Assembly (NCBI RefSeq): GCF_014217805.1
Contig: NZ_CP055156.1
Location: 3,912,585-3,976,584, forward strand
Direction: 5' to 3'
Source: Adhaeribacter swui
GTDB taxonomy: Bacteria; Bacteroidota; Bacteroidia; Cytophagales; Hymenobacteraceae
Length of the DNA: 64,000 nucleotides
The notes under the pieces are model-generated. The model saw nothing but the letters and a program-made list of their open reading frames with translations. It was not told the DNA's origin and made no database searches. Of the stretch, positions 1 through 8,625 are shown piece after piece (within the stretch, counting starts at the first letter, position 1; each line of letters begins with the position of its first letter). Both the position numbers and the translations under genes were made by a program.

Positions 1-627
1 ACGAAAAATGGCGTAAACTCCGGGTAGCATTGGTAATACGGCGGTATAGAGGCCTGCAAAGTAATAATGGCCGGTAGTTTGGTAATAGTAGTTCGGCATG
101 GCAGCAATTTCTACGCCTTTAATTACCCTGCTAATATCCTGGGGATTTGCCGGATCGATTTGCGGTTCTAATAAAGGGAAAATAAAATGGGTGAATTCGG
201 CTACACCCGGACCAATAAAAATAAACCACGCCACAAAACCTGCTAGTGGTATTTTGTAGTACAAGCCCAGGGTGGTTAAGGTATAAATGGTAGGACCAAT
301 CAAAGCAAAAATCAATAAAAAACTTTTTTCACTCCACGGAATGTTAAATAACCTGCTCATAGCAGGTCCGAACCCCATTTGGTATTCTTCCACAATATGT
401 ATTTGCAAAGCAGCAACCGTTAATACAAATAAGGGTAATATGATTTTAGGATCTGTCGGATTTTTAAAATAAGTGAAATACCAGCACACAAATCCGACAA
501 CAGCAGAGCCACCCACAATAATTACCGGAGGTAACCCAATTTTTAAATAACCTATAATAGGAGCTAAAATGCAGAGGCAAACGGCGACAGTTAAATTAAA
601 AAATTGGTTAATTCTTGAAGTTTTCAA
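1..627 (-). CDS. HXXEE-family membrane protein (3' end beyond window)
   Basis: The reverse strand reads open from position 627 to the window edge, about 209 codons, with the C-terminus missing. It is very hydrophobic, with about five membrane segments. It contains the motif IHIVEEYQMGFGP (His-x-x-Glu-Glu) and later EFTHFIFP and a Tyr-rich PNYYYQTTGHYY stretch. These match the HXXEE family (Pfam HXXEE), whose biochemical role is not known. The first possible start after an in-frame stop at 631-633 is TTG at 627; no ATG lies nearby, so the start is tentative. It follows a Crp/Fnr regulator on the same strand with a 67-bp gap, so the two may be co-transcribed. Family assignment is from motif memory only. 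Confidence 0.7.
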   Translation of the reverse strand, partial: MKTSRINQFFNLTVAVCLCILAPIIGYLKIGLPPVIIVGGSAVVGFVCWYFTYFKNPTDPKIILPLFVLTVAALQIHIVEEYQMGFGPAMSRLFNIPWSEKSFLLIFALIGPTIYTLTTLGLYYKIPLAGFVAWFIFIGPGVAEFTHFIFPLLEPQIDPANPQDISRVIKGVEIAAMPNYYYQTTGHYYFAGLYTAVLPMLPGVYAIFR

Positions 628-694
628 GGCTTAAGTTTTGGTGCCTTTAAACTTCCAAAGAAAAAAAGATGAATTATTTTACAAATGTTAAAAA

Positions 695-1264
695 CTATTT
701 TTTAGCCCTGATCCGGCTTAAGGAAACCTGAGTAATGCCTAGATAACTTGCCAGGTCGCCTAAGCTAATTCGTTGCAGAAGTTGCTTGTTCTCGCTTAAG
801 AAGTGGTTATAGCTCTTAGTTCCGTTTTCTTCCAGCATTTCGCTAATGCGTTTCATCATGTTAATAGAAGCAACAGAAACTAACTTTCTGAAAAATGTTT
901 CGATGCGATGATGCTTATTACATAATTCTTCTAAATGAGTATGGGATATGAAAGTTAAAGAAGTATCTTCTAAGGCTATAATGGAGTAAAGCGAAGGGGT
1001 TTGCGTTAAAAAACTATCCAGCACCGTAAACATGGAGTACTCCGGAAAAAAACGCATAATAAATTCTTTGTCTTCTTTTAAAAAGAAAGTTTTAGTAAGT
1101 CCTTCGTTTATAAAATACAGGTGTTTGCAAACTTCACCATCTCGCAATAAGTAGTCACCCTTAAGGACTGATTTTGTTACTAAATTATTTTGCAAAGCAG
1201 CCATTGCTGGTGCATCGAGTGGAGAAAGCCGGATGGCATAATCAATAAAACTAGCCCTGATCAT
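695..1264 (-). CDS. Crp/Fnr family transcriptional regulator
   Basis: A 189-residue protein with an N-terminal cyclic-nucleotide-binding-like beta-barrel (about residues 15-120; note VLKGDYLLRDGEVCKHLYFI) and a C-terminal winged-helix region (about 130-189) ending in a helix-turn-helix (LGDLASYLGITQVSLSRIR). The length fits the short Crp-like regulators common in Bacteroidota. I see no Fnr-type cysteine cluster, so an oxygen-sensing iron-sulfur site is unlikely and the ligand is unknown. The gene starts with ATG and is followed after 67 bp by the HXXEE membrane protein on the same strand, its likely target or operon partner. Confidence 0.85.
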   Translation of the reverse strand: MIRASFIDYAIRLSPLDAPAMAALQNNLVTKSVLKGDYLLRDGEVCKHLYFINEGLTKTFFLKEDKEFIMRFFPEYSMFTVLDSFLTQTPSLYSIIALEDTSLTFISHTHLEELCNKHHRIETFFRKLVSVASINMMKRISEMLEENGTKSYNHFLSENKQLLQRISLGDLASYLGITQVSLSRIRAKK

Positions 1265-1667
1265 ATTGATTGATCTGTGTATACTTGGCGGATAGCTGTG
1301 ATTATATTAAACTTTATAAGGGTTCCTTTGTAACTGGTTAAGCGAAAATAAAAGAGTTTACTATTCTGCCTCCGGTTTTAATTATTCAAATTTTTGTAAA
1401 TCGGTTTTTATTTAAAATTAAAGCGCCAGAAATAAGAAAATTTAAAAAATGAATAGCATAGAATAGTTGAGTTTTGTGCGGGATAACAGGTAGTTTTTAC
1501 AAGTTATTTCATGCAAATCAACCGTAAACAAAAGATTTAAATTAAAATTATTTATACCTTATTAGCTCCTGAAACTACCGTTATATTTATATTATCAAAA
1601 TTTTAAAAGTTATGGGCTGTTCAACCAATAGCAAATCCTCTAATACTTCTTGCTTTTTCCTGCTAGG
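1265..1667. other. Intergenic region, no gene recognised
   Basis: AT-rich spacer of about 400 bp between the Crp/Fnr start and the end of the CNNM protein gene, so it should hold the Crp/Fnr promoter. The only small reading frame I noted is a 19-codon one at 1612-1671 on the plus strand, which I do not call a gene. Confidence 0.5.
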
Positions 1668-2984
1668 TTAAATCATTGTATCAGAATAAAGAATTTCATC
1701 TTCCGGAACCTCTAATTTGGTTAAGATTACCTTATCAATGCGTTTGCCATCCATATCCACAATTTCCATTTCGTAACCATTAAATGCCAACTTTTCTCCG
1801 GTGTTAGGCAACCGGGTTAATTGGTAGATGATAAAACCGGCCAAGGTGGTATAATCGGCAGCCGCCGCCGGGATTAAGGCTTGCTTTAAGGCTTTATTTA
1901 AATCCGAGATGGGAATAGCGCCGTTTACCAGGTAAGATTTTTCGTCGCGCGGTACAATGTCGGCTTCATCGGTTTCGTCCACATCCGGAATATCGCCCAC
2001 AATACTTTCCAGGATATCATGCAAGGTTATTATGCCAATGGTAGCGCCAAATTCATCGACCACAATGCCTAAATACTGTTTTTGCTTTTTAAATAAAGTT
2101 AAAACATCCCGGGCAAACATGGTATCGGCCACATAAATGGGCTGCTTTATAATTTCCAGTAAAGGCTTGTGCTGCACCATTAAGTTTTCGTAAAAATCTT
2201 TGGTGGCTAAAATACCTACCACGTTGTTAAAGTCGTTTTCGCAGATCGGGAATTTGGTGTGGGCGCTTTGTTTGATTTTTTCCTGAATAGTTTCTAAAGT
2301 AGCATTTAAATCAATCCACTCGGTATCGAGCCGGTGGGTCATTAAATTTTTAGCTTTTTGGTTGGCGTATTGAAAAATATTCTGGTGCAGCTCTGTTTCG
2401 TCGCGGCGAATAACGCCTTGTTTCCCGGCGGTTTTAATAAGCTGCCTTAATTCATCTTCTGACATTTTATCTTCGCTAGAGTCTTTAATGCCAAATAAGC
2501 GAATAACCAGGTTAGTAGATACCGAAAGAATTTTTACCAGCGGCAAAGTTAAAGAGGTAAACGTTTTAATGATGGGAGCTACCAGAAAAGCAATTTTCTC
2601 GGCATTGCCCAGAGCCAACGTTTTCGGGATTAATTCCCCGATAACAATCGAAAAGTAAGTAATCGAGCCAATTACTAACACCAGAGCTAACCAATCGGCA
2701 TAGGGTGCTAAAAAAGAAACCTGGCTTAATAAACCTTGCATATCGTCGGTTAAGGCGGCGCCGCCGTAAGCACCCGAAATAATTCCAATTAGGGTAATGC
2801 CCACCTGAACCGCTGAAAGAAAATCTTCCGGTTCCTGAATTAATTGTAAAAGAGCGCGGGCATTTTTACTGCCCTGCTGGGCTTTTTCTTCCACGCGACT
2901 TTTACGAACAGAAATAATGGAGATTTCAGAAATGGCGAAAAAACCGTTGAGCAAGGTTAAAATAAAAATGATGGCTATTTCCAT
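1668..2984 (-). CDS. CNNM/CorC (HlyC/TlyC-like) membrane protein with CBS domains
   Basis: A 438-residue protein with the usual three-part layout. An N-terminal DUF21/CNNM transmembrane domain (about 1-195) begins MEIAIIFILTLLNGFFAISE and contains a conserved GELIPKTLAL segment. A CBS pair follows (about 205-340, with LGIVVDEFGATIGIITLHDILE). The C-terminal CorC/HlyC-type domain spans about 350-435 (YLVNGAIPISDLNKAL). Proteins of this family are linked to Mg2+/Co2+ transport or magnesium homeostasis; the name hemolysin is historical. Length is typical and the protein looks intact. An 82-residue unknown lies 78 bp upstream on the same strand and may share its transcript. Confidence 0.9.
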   Translation of the reverse strand: MEIAIIFILTLLNGFFAISEISIISVRKSRVEEKAQQGSKNARALLQLIQEPEDFLSAVQVGITLIGIISGAYGGAALTDDMQGLLSQVSFLAPYADWLALVLVIGSITYFSIVIGELIPKTLALGNAEKIAFLVAPIIKTFTSLTLPLVKILSVSTNLVIRLFGIKDSSEDKMSEDELRQLIKTAGKQGVIRRDETELHQNIFQYANQKAKNLMTHRLDTEWIDLNATLETIQEKIKQSAHTKFPICENDFNNVVGILATKDFYENLMVQHKPLLEIIKQPIYVADTMFARDVLTLFKKQKQYLGIVVDEFGATIGIITLHDILESIVGDIPDVDETDEADIVPRDEKSYLVNGAIPISDLNKALKQALIPAAAADYTTLAGFIIYQLTRLPNTGEKLAFNGYEMEIVDMDGKRIDKVILTKLEVPEDEILYSDTMI

Positions 2985-3062
2985 TTTGGCTTAGAACTAT
3001 GTGCCTTTAACGATTAAACTTAAAATTTGGGTATAAATAAAAGAATGGCTTGGTTCTGCTAT

Positions 3063-3311
3063 TTATAGAGTCAAGTCCGGGTAATCTATTAAAGCGAGGT
3101 AAGGCTCTAAAAAACAGATGTTATTAAAGCTGCGGATGATTACAATTTTATTGGATTGCAGGTGGTACCAGATTTCGGCGTAAAAGGAGCCCATATCGTA
3201 AAGTAATATCCGGTGCTTTACGTAATTACGCATTAGCAGAAAATTGCCGCGCTGCCAGATTAAATGGGCCTGGTCTTCTTTTAAATTTTGTTGAAATTCG
3301 GGAAGGGTCAT
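3063..3311 (-). CDS. Small hypothetical protein (82 aa)
   Basis: An 82-residue ATG-started frame, rich in aromatic residues and without a signal peptide or a clear membrane helix. It reads like a compact soluble alpha/beta protein (LLMRNYVKHRILLYDMG, AEIWYHLQSNKIVIIRSF). It lies 78 bp upstream of the CNNM/CorC gene in the same orientation. I do not recognise the family. Amino-acid composition and codon use look like a real gene, and no competing frame covers the site. Confidence 0.6.
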   Translation of the reverse strand: MTLPEFQQNLKEDQAHLIWQRGNFLLMRNYVKHRILLYDMGSFYAEIWYHLQSNKIVIIRSFNNICFLEPYLALIDYPDLTL

Positions 3312-3740
3312 AAGTTAATGGGCGGCTAAAGCCAATTAAAAATTTTACATACTCCATATTTCCCAGCTGCCCAGGTAAGCAGATTAAGTTGCAAATGCTT
3401 TCGGTGGAAAGGCTACGGCTGATCGGTACTCTTCCGAACCAAAGCGGGCAAAATTTTAAAAAACTGATGCCGGAAAATAGCTTTGTTGAATCAGAAAATT
3501 ATTCAGGTTTTCGTCTGGCTTAGGGTTTACTTCTGAATAATAGATGGAGGATTATGTTGTCGGAGCAATAGTTCTTGGTTCGCCGTTAGGCTTTTACCAG
3601 CAGCTTACTAAGTTCATATATAGTTAGCATAGCGCCCGAATCTTTTTTTAAGCTCCAATTAACAGATGTTGGCAAAAGAGCCTTACCAAAGCTGTTGGAC
3701 TGAAGGCTTGTGATAAAAAATTTTGGAGGAGGAAAGAAAT
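3312..3740. other. Intergenic region, nothing recognised
   Basis: A stretch of about 430 bp between two small minus-strand genes. I found no convincing coding frame, hairpin terminator or RNA gene. Confidence 0.45.
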
Positions 3741-4124
3741 TTAAAATTCCGGTGGCGGACTAATTACTCGCAAATATTTAGAAAGATAGAAAGAAGCAGT
3801 TTGGATTGTACATACCCGGGTAATAAGCTGGTACGCTGCATTGGGAGGGAGATAGGTACTTAGTTGGTAGAAAAAATCAATTTTTTTAAAATTTGAGCCG
3901 GTGCCACCTTGATCGTCGGGTTCATCGTGTTCTGCCACTGCATTGTGCATACCCAAACAATTCTCCAGAATTAACTCCGTGACGCTCTCTACGTCGTTAA
4001 ACGTAAGATCTTCGGCTGCGGAAACAGGTCTATTATCCGGGGCATCAATACTCAGGTTAAGGATGTGGCAAGCCAATACCAACCAGAAACAACGGAACAA
4101 TATGTGAAACCTAAGTCGCTGCAT
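3741..4124 (-). CDS. Secreted acidic hypothetical protein
   Basis: I take the ATG at 4124 (127 residues) rather than a TTG at 4151, because the ATG gives a compact signal-like N-terminus: MQRLRFHILFRCFWLVLAC. The mature part has an acidic segment with DLTFNDVESVTELILEN and AEHDEPDDQGG, then a short aromatic region (KIDFFYQLSTYLPP). The pattern of FNDxESVxELILE followed by an EHDExDD stretch resembles a small secreted family found in Cytophagales. I have no function for it. It stands alone, with a 184-bp or longer spacer on each side. Confidence 0.55.
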   Translation of the reverse strand: MQRLRFHILFRCFWLVLACHILNLSIDAPDNRPVSAAEDLTFNDVESVTELILENCLGMHNAVAEHDEPDDQGGTGSNFKKIDFFYQLSTYLPPNAAYQLITRVCTIQTASFYLSKYLRVISPPPEF

Positions 4125-4335
4125 CGTATTTGGTAAATGTATAAATAACAAGCGCAGTTTTTTACCAATTTAGTAAATTAATGTTTTACGTATAGATTAT
4201 TCACTTACCAAAACAGATTGGTCGAAGTAAGGCGACTAACCGTAATTTAAAATCTATATTTAAATTGGTCTTAAGGCGTTTTTTAAAAAAGATGGTAGTT
4301 TCCGGATTTATCTAAAGTGTAAAGGGCTAGTTGGC

Positions 4336-5412
4336 TTATTTCTTTAGGCCGTAGTTTTGGTCGATCAGGTTTTGAATATGGTTCCAGTCGTAGAAGTGAA
4401 ACGTACGGCCATTACTCATCGCAACAAACAAACCGTTACTGAATTTACCACCGAAATTAACATGTATCGCATCCGCTCCGTCGCATTCAATGGTAGATAC
4501 CGGTATTTCGGCCATTAGGGGGTAAGTGTTCGGGTTGTTGTTAAACCCTTCGCGCGGATAAACCATAAAGGTATTCGCCTGCTGATTAGATACTAAAATA
4601 TAACCAGTAGTATTTGTTTTTTTGTAAATGGCAATGCCCTCGTGGTCGGCCTTAAAGTCTTTTTTACCAAAAACAGTGATCTCGGCATCATCTTTCGCAT
4701 CCGGATCGGCTTGGTATTTTTTAATACCTACTTGCTCATCGCTGTAGTAAATATACCCGAGCTCATTATCTACGGCAATGGCTTCAATTTCTTTTTTAAC
4801 GCTAAAGCTGCCAAATTTACGCACTACCGTGGCGGTAGCTTGGCCGTTGCCGGCATCCGTAATTTTGTATTGCCATAAGTAAGAACCGGATGGGCCACTT
4901 TTACGGCCTACCACCGCAAAAATTGCCTGGTCGGTGGGTCGGGTGTAAATGGCAATACCCATAGGGTCTTTTTCGGTTTCTCCGGCAAAAACTTCAATGC
5001 CGCCATTGTCCAGCGGTTGCAAGTCTGGAAGGGAAAAAATCCGGATCTTATTTGTTTCTCTTTCGGTGGTGATGGCTACATCGTAACTTTTTTCGCCTAT
5101 AACCAGGCCATAAGCTACATCCACGTTATTGGGTCTTTGCAACGGTATACTTTTGTGTACAATTTCTCCCTTTAGATTGTACACATAAAGCCCTCCGTCT
5201 GTATCCTTATCGGTGCCAACGATCAGGCTTTTACTGGTATCTAAACGGTTTATCCAAATGGCCGGATCATCGGTATCGTGGGGAGTTGGCTGGGTTATAA
5301 CTACTGGTTTTAAGGCATCTTCCCGCACAGGGGCCAGACTGCTTTGGCATGATACAAAGGTGAATAAGGTAATTATTAAAATAGAAGATAGGCGCATTCG
5401 GTATTGATTCAC
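4336..5412 (-). CDS. Beta-propeller phytase (3-phytase) lipoprotein
   Basis: A 358-residue exported protein. The N-terminus carries a lipoprotein signal with a cysteine at about residue 22 (ITLFTFVSCQSS), so it is probably anchored in a periplasmic or outer membrane face. A second ATG at 5397 would give a shorter signal. The mature part follows the BPP phytase pattern: HDTDDPAIWINRLDTSKSL near residue 45, GTDKDTDGGLYVYNLKGE, RPNNVDVAYG, and the late DGADAIHVNFGG. Such enzymes hydrolyse phytate with Ca2+ as cofactor, releasing phosphate. The gene lies downstream of a large TonB-dependent receptor on the same strand. A hairpin between them suggests partly separate transcripts. The family call is strong; the substrate is inferred. 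Confidence 0.9.
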   Translation of the reverse strand: MNQYRMRLSSILIITLFTFVSCQSSLAPVREDALKPVVITQPTPHDTDDPAIWINRLDTSKSLIVGTDKDTDGGLYVYNLKGEIVHKSIPLQRPNNVDVAYGLVIGEKSYDVAITTERETNKIRIFSLPDLQPLDNGGIEVFAGETEKDPMGIAIYTRPTDQAIFAVVGRKSGPSGSYLWQYKITDAGNGQATATVVRKFGSFSVKKEIEAIAVDNELGYIYYSDEQVGIKKYQADPDAKDDAEITVFGKKDFKADHEGIAIYKKTNTTGYILVSNQQANTFMVYPREGFNNNPNTYPLMAEIPVSTIECDGADAIHVNFGGKFSNGLFVAMSNGRTFHFYDWNHIQNLIDQNYGLKK

Positions 5413-5568
5413 GGGTTAACTGTAGAACAGCTGCCTTTTACTTATAGCGCAGGCTTAGGCTGAATTTTAAATTTTTTAAAATTTTCTTTAAAAGGTAAGG
5501 GTTGCTTTATCTCTTTCCGATATCGGATTGTTTTATAGGATCAAAAGGCTAAGTTTTTTAAAAATTTA

Positions 5569-5598
5569 AGCCGGGCTAATAATTATAATAGCCCGGCT
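5569..5598 (-). terminator. Intrinsic terminator after TonB-dependent receptor
   Basis: Perfect 10-bp arms (AGCCGGGCTA and its complement) enclose a 10-base AT loop. Read on the minus strand the stem is followed by a T-rich run (plus-strand TTTAAAAATTTA just left). It sits 21 bp past the receptor stop codon and separates the receptor from the phytase gene. Confidence 0.8.
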
Positions 5599-5619
5599 CC
5601 ATTAGTAGTTTAGTTTATA

Positions 5620-8442
5620 CTACAAATCGAACTTAAAGCCTAAGTTGTACCGGCCTTGGTAAAATTCTATCTGTTTGGTGCGGGACGGAATGCCCTGATA
5701 GTAACGTAAAGGCTGATTAGTTAAATTATTGGCTTCAACGAACAGGCGCAGCTTTGAAGTAAATTTGTAAGAAGCGTTGGCATCCAGAAATAATTGCTTG
5801 TCGTAAAAACTGTCCTGAAATGAATCCGAGCCCAGTTCGTCGAGGTAATCGGAGGCATAATTCATGGATAAGCGCGCCGAGAATTTACTGTTATCCCAGA
5901 ATAAAGACCCGTTCAGCATGTGCGGGGCCGTACCGGGTAAACTTACGTCGGTTCTTTCTTCACCGTCCTCGTTGGTGACGCCATTCGCTTTAGACTTAGT
6001 ATAGGTGTAATTGGCGTATAAACCAAAGTGTTTTAAAAATCCCGGTAGAAAATCCAGTTGCCGCTGGAAGGCAACTTCAAAGCCGTATACATTTACACTC
6101 CGGCCATTTCTGGCTTGCAGGAAAGTCCAGTTTTCATTAACCGGTACGGGGTTGCTTTGGCCCGGAAAGTCAATGGCAAAATCGGCGGAGGTATACTGGT
6201 TATTGCTGTAATTGTAAATGAAATTGTTTAATTTTTTAAAAAACACGCCACCCGAAACTAAACCCACCGATTTAAAATAATTTTCGGCCATAAAATCGTA
6301 ATTGTAGGCGTAGGTAGCTTTCAGGTTAGGGTTACCGGCGCTAATTTCGGCATCAGAAGCCACATTGTTTACGTAAGGAGCCAGGGCGTAGTAATTGGGG
6401 CGGGCCAATGCCGTAGTAAAGGCCGCCCGTAAAATTAAGTTATCGGAAGCGCTGTATTTAAACGAAAGGTTCGGAAGTACATTGGTGTAAGAATTGGTAT
6501 TGTTCAACTGACCTTCTAGTTCTTCTTCGTCCAGTACCCGGTTGCCCTGATAATCGATGTAAGTGTGTTCTAGGCGGGCACCTACGATCATGGCCAGTTT
6601 ATCGCTTAAGTCCTGATCCCAGCGGATATACCCAGCGTATATGTTTTCCCGGGCCGTGTAGTTTACAGCCAAAAATTCCGATGGGTCTGATTCACTGGTA
6701 AACAAGGCCGGATTGTTCAGGTTAAGGTTGCCCAGGTAATTAGCCGAGGCAAAAACGCCCGGCACGTATTTGCTGCCCGGGTTAAAACCTTCGCCGTTGA
6801 AATTGCTGGTGGTTACATTGTTCAGGGTAACATCATCCAGGGGTTCGTAGGTGAAAAAATTGTTATCGCGCAGTTTATCTTTAATGCGTAATCGTAATCC
6901 GGTTCTTAGGCGGCCTTTTTGAGCAGGAATCATAGAAAGCGGAAAACGGACATTTACTTTTGCGCCAAACTCCGACTCTTCGGTATTGTCGCGATTTTCG
7001 GTTAATTCGGATTGCTCAAACAAGTTCATGCTTTCGCCGGAAGCTGAGATAAATGGCCTTTCGGGGCTATTGCCTGCCTGCGAAAAAGTAACATCTTCCT
7101 GCTGAAATTCAATGTAGCGTTCGTTAGGTCTAAACTCCCGCGCTTTAGCGTAATTCACCGACCAGTCCAAGTCCAGTTTTGGGGTTAACAGGTGCTCGCC
7201 CCGCAAACTGTAGTTTAGTACTCGTTGGTCTTCCAAGCGCCGGCTTTGGTTACGGTTGTTGTTTATTCCGCCTTTGGTTTCCCGGGTTATGCGACCAGTA
7301 AAACCCGTAATAATTTCGCCGTTATACTCCGGTTCAATGTCGTCGTAAGTAGTCCGGAAGCGATTTTCCCGGTCGTCCCGCCAGGTATAAATAGCATTGG
7401 CGTACAAAGTATGATTGCCGTTAAACTTGTAATCCAAAGCCACTGAACCACTTCTTCGGATGCGTTGTACATCGTACTTCCGGATTTCAGCTTCTTCTAC
7501 GTATACATTGTTAAAATCGTCTTGTACCCATACGGCTTCCACGTTATCCGAACCGTAATCATTATTGTTGTAAGAAGCACTAAGTACCACGCCCAACTTA
7601 TTGTTATTATACCGATTTCCGTATATCAATCCACCGGTATAAATGGCTTTTTCCCGGATGGGGCCGTAACCGCCGGCCAGGGTAGCCGAAATCCGCTCGC
7701 CGTTGGGCGAAGCCCGGGTAATCAGGTTTACCGAACCGCCAATAGCATCGGCATCCATATCCGGCGTAAGGGTTTTATTTACCTCAATGGTAGAGATCAT
7801 GTCAGACGGAATAAGATCCATCTGCACGTTCCGGTTATCGCCTTCCGCCGAAGGAATACGGTCGCCGTTTAAGGTTACCGAATTTAAAGCCGGCGCCAGA
7901 CCCCGGATGATGATGTTACGGGCTTCACCCTGGTCGTTTTGCATGGTAATGCCGGGCACCCGTTTTAAAGCATCGCCAATATTGGCGTCCGGAAACCGGC
8001 CCACCTGATCCGAAGAAATAACGTTGGTAATATTTTGATTGTTCTTTTGCTGATTTAAAGCCCGGGCCTGGCCTTTTAACCGATCCCCCACAATTACCAT
8101 TTCCTGGAGCATGCCGGTATTGGTACTCATATTAAAATTTACCACGGTATTTTTTCCGGCTTCTACCGTAACCTGTTGCACTTGGCGTTGGTACCCCAGA
8201 TAAGATATTTCCACCTCATAGCTGCCAACCGGAATATTTAAAAATTCATAATCGCCAGTTTGGTTAGAAATGGTATAGCGGTTGCCGTTGCTAAACTTAA
8301 CGGTGGCGCCGGGCAGCGAAAAGTTGTTTTCGGCATCGGTTACCTTCCCCGATACAACCCCATTTTGCGCGAAACAGAAGGCAGGTATCATCCATGCCAC
8401 AACAAAGAGTAAATTTTTAAGCATAACGTGCGTAGTGAACAA
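5620..8442 (-). CDS. TonB-dependent receptor with carboxypeptidase-regulatory domain
   Basis: A 940-residue outer-membrane receptor. It has a signal peptide ending near AFCFAQ (about residue 26; an alternative ATG lies at 8424). A CarboxypepD_reg-like domain covers about 28-110 (VSGKVTDAENNFSLPGATV), and a plug domain about 130-240 (SSDQVGRFPDANIGDALKRV, NIIIRGLAPALNSVTLNGDR). The barrel runs to the C-terminus. The plug signature (VGRFPDANIGDALKRVPGI) is typical of large single-component receptors that lack a SusD partner, and no SusD gene is present here. The next gene is a beta-propeller phytase, so uptake of phytate or inositol phosphates is a reasonable inference, not shown by the sequence. 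Confidence 0.92.
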   Translation of the reverse strand: MFTTHVMLKNLLFVVAWMIPAFCFAQNGVVSGKVTDAENNFSLPGATVKFSNGNRYTISNQTGDYEFLNIPVGSYEVEISYLGYQRQVQQVTVEAGKNTVVNFNMSTNTGMLQEMVIVGDRLKGQARALNQQKNNQNITNVISSDQVGRFPDANIGDALKRVPGITMQNDQGEARNIIIRGLAPALNSVTLNGDRIPSAEGDNRNVQMDLIPSDMISTIEVNKTLTPDMDADAIGGSVNLITRASPNGERISATLAGGYGPIREKAIYTGGLIYGNRYNNNKLGVVLSASYNNNDYGSDNVEAVWVQDDFNNVYVEEAEIRKYDVQRIRRSGSVALDYKFNGNHTLYANAIYTWRDDRENRFRTTYDDIEPEYNGEIITGFTGRITRETKGGINNNRNQSRRLEDQRVLNYSLRGEHLLTPKLDLDWSVNYAKAREFRPNERYIEFQQEDVTFSQAGNSPERPFISASGESMNLFEQSELTENRDNTEESEFGAKVNVRFPLSMIPAQKGRLRTGLRLRIKDKLRDNNFFTYEPLDDVTLNNVTTSNFNGEGFNPGSKYVPGVFASANYLGNLNLNNPALFTSESDPSEFLAVNYTARENIYAGYIRWDQDLSDKLAMIVGARLEHTYIDYQGNRVLDEEELEGQLNNTNSYTNVLPNLSFKYSASDNLILRAAFTTALARPNYYALAPYVNNVASDAEISAGNPNLKATYAYNYDFMAENYFKSVGLVSGGVFFKKLNNFIYNYSNNQYTSADFAIDFPGQSNPVPVNENWTFLQARNGRSVNVYGFEVAFQRQLDFLPGFLKHFGLYANYTYTKSKANGVTNEDGEERTDVSLPGTAPHMLNGSLFWDNSKFSARLSMNYASDYLDELGSDSFQDSFYDKQLFLDANASYKFTSKLRLFVEANNLTNQPLRYYQGIPSRTKQIEFYQGRYNLGFKFDL

Positions 8443-8625
8443 GCCGCAAAATTAAGCGCGGCGGTTCCGAGTTAGCTTTTTAGGTGATTAACAAAATGTT
8501 AAATAAAAAAGCCAAATGTTATGCTAATGTTATTTGCAGCAGGTGGAAGTAAACTAGTTTGGTTTAAGTTATAATTTTTTTCTGTAATATAAATTTAAGT
8601 AAGCGCCCCAGCCGGATACATGCCA

